From: Plumapathes pennacea
Taxonomy: Eukaryota; Cnidaria; Anthozoa; Antipatharia; Myriopathidae
Assembly (NCBI GenBank): GCA_964036295.1
Contig: OZ038466.1
Coordinates: 17,186,597 to 17,250,596, forward strand
DNA length: 64,000 nucleotides
Reading direction: 5' to 3'
Part shown: positions 61,301-64,000 of the stretch, piece by piece
Position numbering within the stretch: the stretch's first letter is position 1
How the letters are laid out: each line of letters starts with the position of its first letter
Notes under the pieces: generated by a model
Seen by the model: the letters and a program-made list of their open reading frames with translations, nothing else
Databases searched by the model: none
Told to the model about the DNA's origin: nothing
Made by a program: the position numbers and the translations under genes

Positions 61301-62110
61301 TATAGTTTGTTCGCAATGCATTCTGGGAATGATGAAATATCTTCCTTTCGTGTACCCATATATTTTGTCGTCGACCATTTTGAGTTACAATGGTATGCTG
61401 GCACTTGTAATAACTAGATTGAGACTGCGTCAGCTTAGTGATGGAACATATATTTTGAATCAACGGCCGAGATGGCAAAGTCTGAAAGCCGTAGAAGTGA
61501 TTGTTAGCTGTCTGGTTATTGTTTGATGTTCTACTCCATTCTGGCACGTTGTTTTTGATAAGACTCGAAAGATTTTATAATGTTGTGTTATTCATTTCAT
61601 AGTACTGTTAGATCTTTTTCAAGAGACTCGTGTGGTAAACAATATCAAACGCCCCTTTTTAGGTCGAAACAGTACAACTTACTTTATCGCTTGGCCCATC
61701 ATCTATATTTAGGTACCAGTTATTTGTTGCATCTGGAAGAGCAATGACGGAACAATTCTAACTTTAGTTAATTTCTTTTGACAGTTAGTCTTATTGGCAT
61801 TGGTGCAGGCGTCAACTATCACGGAGGACTGAAAACGATTTTGCCATCTAGTCCGCACAGGCGTGAAAGTTTGGAAAAGCATGTTCGAAGCATGTTCTCT
61901 TCTCTTCAAGAAGATAGGTATCGGGACGCAGTTACATCTTGCCTGAAGGATGTGACAGAGCTATCCAAAGGTAAATCTTCCCGTGTATTAAGATCAATTC
62001 GTAATGAGCTAGAGAAACTAGACGATCCTAATCACCCCTTAAACAAGAGTAAGAAGCAAGTACGTCAGGTGTTAAACAGCTTGAGCTTACTCGAATCCAC
62101 TAAGGTGTAA
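49364..62110 (+). CDS. Mitofusin/dynamin-like GTPase, copy C (complete, 4 exons)
   Basis: Exons 49364-50044, 54961-55170, 56466-57129 and 61785-62110 join in phases 0, 0 and 1 to 626 residues, ending in TAA. The GTPase domain has P-loop GHTSSGKT, G3 DTPG and G4 TKWD (exon 2), as in copy B, with an N-terminal helix (SDFISRIREDKKT) before it. Exon 3 encodes the stalk. It lacks the long Gly/Ala run of copy B and has a more ordinary hydrophobic segment (near AEVAVAALFPPVLPAACLG), followed in exon 4 by a short VSLIGIGAGV stretch. Exons 2 and 4 are the same length as in copies A and B. Intron 1 starts GTAAGT and is invaded by a MITE only 33 bases later, by a 166-bp tandem array and by an inverted-repeat promoter-like element. 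Intron 3 holds a decayed Ty3/gypsy element. Likely functional. Possible AATAAA at 62486-62491. Confidence 0.87.
50078..50425. mobile_element. MITE, TTATTACACG family, copy 2
   Basis: TTATTACACGGG at the left and CGTGTAATAA at the right, with paired GTGCAATACGG / CCGTATTGCAC blocks. Begins 33 bases after the exon 1 donor of copy C. Related to 45676-45846. Confidence 0.65.
50930..51485. repeat. 166-bp tandem repeat with an internal hairpin, about 3.3 copies
   Basis: ACATTAGAAT recurs at 50945 and 51111 and, with one change, at 51277: an exact 166-bp period. Each unit carries GGGTCTTAGTTTTATAGTTT facing AAAACTATAAAACTAAGACC across a short CCCCCACC loop. A scrambled relative (GGTCTTAGTTTTATAG) lies at 51798-51845. 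Confidence 0.9.
52827..52986. mobile_element. Short MITE with GGCTGGTTCACAC ends
   Basis: Left AAGGCTGGTTCACACAAG and right GTGTGAACCAGCCTC are inverted. The AAGCAAGCGCAAGCGCAA interior is repetitive and mirrors CTTGCGCTTGCTTTAC. Confidence 0.7.
53350..54260. other. Inverted-repeat pair with facing TATA boxes
   Basis: Plus strand 53356-53384 contains TTTAAACGCGGGGGCG and TATAAAAG (53375-53382). The minus strand at 54258-54226 contains TTAAACGCGGGGGCGGAC and TATAAAAGG. Both are followed 30-55 bases later by an ATGGCG. No protein-coding gene is supported between them. Confidence 0.6.
55171..56465 (+). other. Intron 2 of GTPase copy C
   Basis: GTAAGT to TTTTAG. No element or gene was recognised; it is not alignable by eye to intron 2 of copy A or B. 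Confidence 0.5.
57781..60350 (+). pseudogene. Decayed Ty3/gypsy-type retrotransposon
   Basis: Ordered remnants of gag-pol. A zinc knuckle pair (CKNCGGHHASRQC and CRKCGK, about 57808-57888) is interrupted by a poly(A) run. Reverse-transcriptase pieces at 58390-58760 include EKDGFWQ and MPFGISSAPEVWQR. An RNase H/connection remnant lies at 59107-59328. Integrase zinc-binding and core fragments at 59529-59940 include SLYWSRMNTEM and CNICQ. Several stops and frame changes. No long terminal repeats were found. It lies in intron 3 of copy C, in the same orientation as the gene. Confidence 0.75.
58765..59105. mobile_element. Short repeat inserted into the reverse-transcriptase remnant
   Basis: Interrupts the retrotransposon after the reverse-transcriptase motif region. 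It begins around GGCGCGAGCCGGTAGGGGGG and continues with G-rich then A/T-rich non-coding sequence containing two related TTTTCAGGG/ATTCTGAGA motifs. Exact ends unknown. Confidence 0.4.
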
Positions 62111-64000
62111 CTGTCTAACTGGGAGTACCAGCCCTTTGGGGTGTGGTGTGTGTGTGTGTGTGTATGTGTGACGGGGATGCTCGTCGTACCGCTTAGGCCT
62201 CGAAACTTTGAACTCTTGGTATGCCTCTGTTGGTCTGTTGGTACCTTTTACCTTTTTCTAATGGTACTCAAAGTAAGTTTTAGTACCTCTTAGGGGTCAA
62301 AACGAAATTCGCGCCGAGCATCCCCGTGATTTTTATGTGGTGGTCCCCCCCCCCCCTCCCCCGGCAGTTCCTGCTCCACCCAGTAACATTTTCCGAAAGT
62401 TGCAACTTTCAACAAAATGTTTCAAGAGTAGTAACGAAACTCTGCACGACAAAGAGCAGAAAACGAAACACCAGAACGGTGTACAAATAAACAAAGGTTG
62501 AATGGATCGGAAGATTGATGGAAGAGATTTCCACTATTTTACTGTAATTTTTATGGGTTATATTTTGGGTAATATTTAGTATCTATCATCTACTCCTCGA
62601 TTATTCAGATTAACAGCACAGTGTAGTTTTAATATTGTTTACCCTCATTTACACTTTAGCCAAGCTTTTGACTAATGATCTTATACCTTTTGGCCAATCA
62701 TATCTGGTCGGAAGTTTGCAAGTGCTCGACTTTACTTGGATTAGTTTATCTAAGTTTAGCGTACATTTGCATTTCTGGAATTAACCTTATTGTTTAGCTT
62801 GTACCTGCCCTGGAAAGTGTGAAAATCCGTAAGTAATGTTTACGACCAAGTTCTGGCCCCCCCTCAGAGGCGGAGCCTACTTGGAACAGCGCCGTTGCAT
62901 AATGTTGATTTTTCAATATTCGTTTCAGGTACTTTTACTGCTTAAGAGTTAATAGGTTTTACACTGAAAAATATAGCCCGTAATTTACTTTATCACTACC
63001 TTTAAATTCAGTTTATTCCTTACTCGTTGAATAAGTTTAAAAGGCCAAAGTTAGAGTTTTTTGTAGTGCGTAATGTTATTGGACATCTACAAATCCGTAG
63101 TCAAGTTATGACGTTGCCTAGTATTTCGTTGGCCTGTAGTCTTGCCTAAGTGAAACCCGTATACGTAAGCGTCATTATTTAAGACGACGCACACCCTTTT
63201 CGTTAAATTTAGATTTAGATTTGGATTATAGTTCTAGAGTGAAGAGTTTGTAACTCTAGTGCACAAAGTAAATAAATCGGTGTTGGGCAAAAGAAGAAAG
63301 GTCTCCGTTCCTGATCCTCCGAGTACCTCTGAACAAGTTGCTGAAGAATTACACAGTGTAACAGGGCTTGTGTAGCAATTTTTTTTTCTTTTTTACGATT
63401 AAGAGCGCATGCACACTTCTTTATAATTATTCAAGTTCCGCCGTGTTGACGTCTGGAATTTACAGCGCACCAATCACCAACTTCCCAACTCCCCAACTTT
63501 CCTCGACATAAATTGTTGCAGGTTGCCAAAATCGCGTTGCACAGTGTAACACCCCGCCTCCGCAACTGCAACGAAAAATTTTCAACCGTTGAGAGACAAT
63601 GGATTTATGGGGAAAATATATGTAAAAATATATATGAAACAAAACAGCAAACCTATGTATGGTTGTAACTAAATTTCTAATAGATATATAAAACTCCTAA
63701 ATACTATATACTCTCTAATATCCTAAAAATCCCCCGTCTCCCTGCCTAGTGCATCTTTCAAATATAGATAAAATAATATTGATCCTGTTGCTATTTGTTT
63801 GTGATATGGTATTAACTAATAAAAAAACTTGGAATATGTTCGACTTCAACACCTGTCGCGCAAACAAGCTTACGCTAGTAGCGTTCCGGCGTAACTTCTT
63901 CGTCTTTCCGAACAATGGCGTTCCAGAGTGTGGCACCTCGGTAAGCAATAGGCTGTTTTATATATATAAAATGAGTATTAAAACGCGGCTTCTCCACGCG
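62111..64000. other. 3' flank of GTPase copy C
   Basis: (GT)n microsatellite at 62143-62170, a C-rich run at 62347-62361, and the block at 62370-62470 shared with the copy A flank. CACAGTGTAAC motifs occur at 63353 and 63538 (also 57604). No further gene recognised. Confidence 0.5.

Larger units (their letters stand above)
57130..61784 (+). other. Intron 3 of GTPase copy C
   Basis: GTAATT donor and ACAG acceptor. Contains the decayed Ty3/gypsy element. The 60600-61700 part shows no recognisable gene; the 61137-61526 frame lacks family features. Confidence 0.6.

Noticed and set aside
61137..61526. 129-codon open frame before exon 4 of copy C
   Set aside because: No domain, no splice logic, and within a confirmed intron.
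63353..63551. Possible MITE with CACAGTGTAAC ends
   Set aside because: The matching motifs are in direct, not inverted, orientation and no target duplication was found.

Overview
The window looks like nuclear DNA of an anthozoan cnidarian, most likely a stony coral. Genes are intron-rich with GT-AG splice sites. There is a replication-dependent histone cluster whose genes end in the metazoan histone stem-loop. Much of the space between exons is filled with TA-flanked MITEs, Tc1, pogo, Ginger-like and Mutator-like elements. The species cannot be fixed from sequence alone.

Layout. (1) 1-5116: the 3' half (exons 3 and 4) of a mitofusin/dynamin-like GTPase gene, copy A, whose first exons lie before the window. 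(2) 5117-9572: its 3' flank, with a pogo-like MITE and a 1.43 kb Ginger-like DNA element (CCGG target duplication) carrying a PHD-finger reading frame. (3) 9573-24272: complete GTPase copy B (4 exons). Its intron 3 has been invaded by a 4.2 kb TA-flanked unit that holds a broken Rep/SF3-helicase gene and a broken Tc1 transposase. The paralogous position in copy A is the uninterrupted empty site. (4) 24530-25285: a CpG-rich satellite of about 29 bp units. (5) 27111-37102: a 19-exon ferric-chelate-reductase-like gene (signal peptide, Reeler, two DOMON domains, cytochrome b561) whose exons all join in frame to 778 residues. (6) 40676-46958: histones H3, H1, H4, H2B (+) and H2A (-), each with a 3' stem-loop. 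(7) 47197-48721: a pogo-like MITE and a large foldback element with a 9-bp target duplication. (8) 49364-62110: GTPase copy C (4 exons), with tandem hairpin repeats in intron 1 and a decayed Ty3/gypsy element in intron 3.

Relationships. The three GTPase genes have identical exon phases (0, 0, 1), and exon 4 is 326 bases in all three. Copies A and B also share long non-coding blocks, so they come from a segmental duplication; copy C is an older member. The encoded proteins have an N-terminal helix, a GTPase domain split over exons 1 and 2 (P-loop, DTPG, TKWD), a helical stalk, and a Gly/Ala-rich membrane segment that differs strongly in length between copies. The histone cluster and the reductase gene are independent functions that happen to lie inside this array.

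All gene models were built by hand from reading frames, splice sites and phase consistency; no database search was possible.
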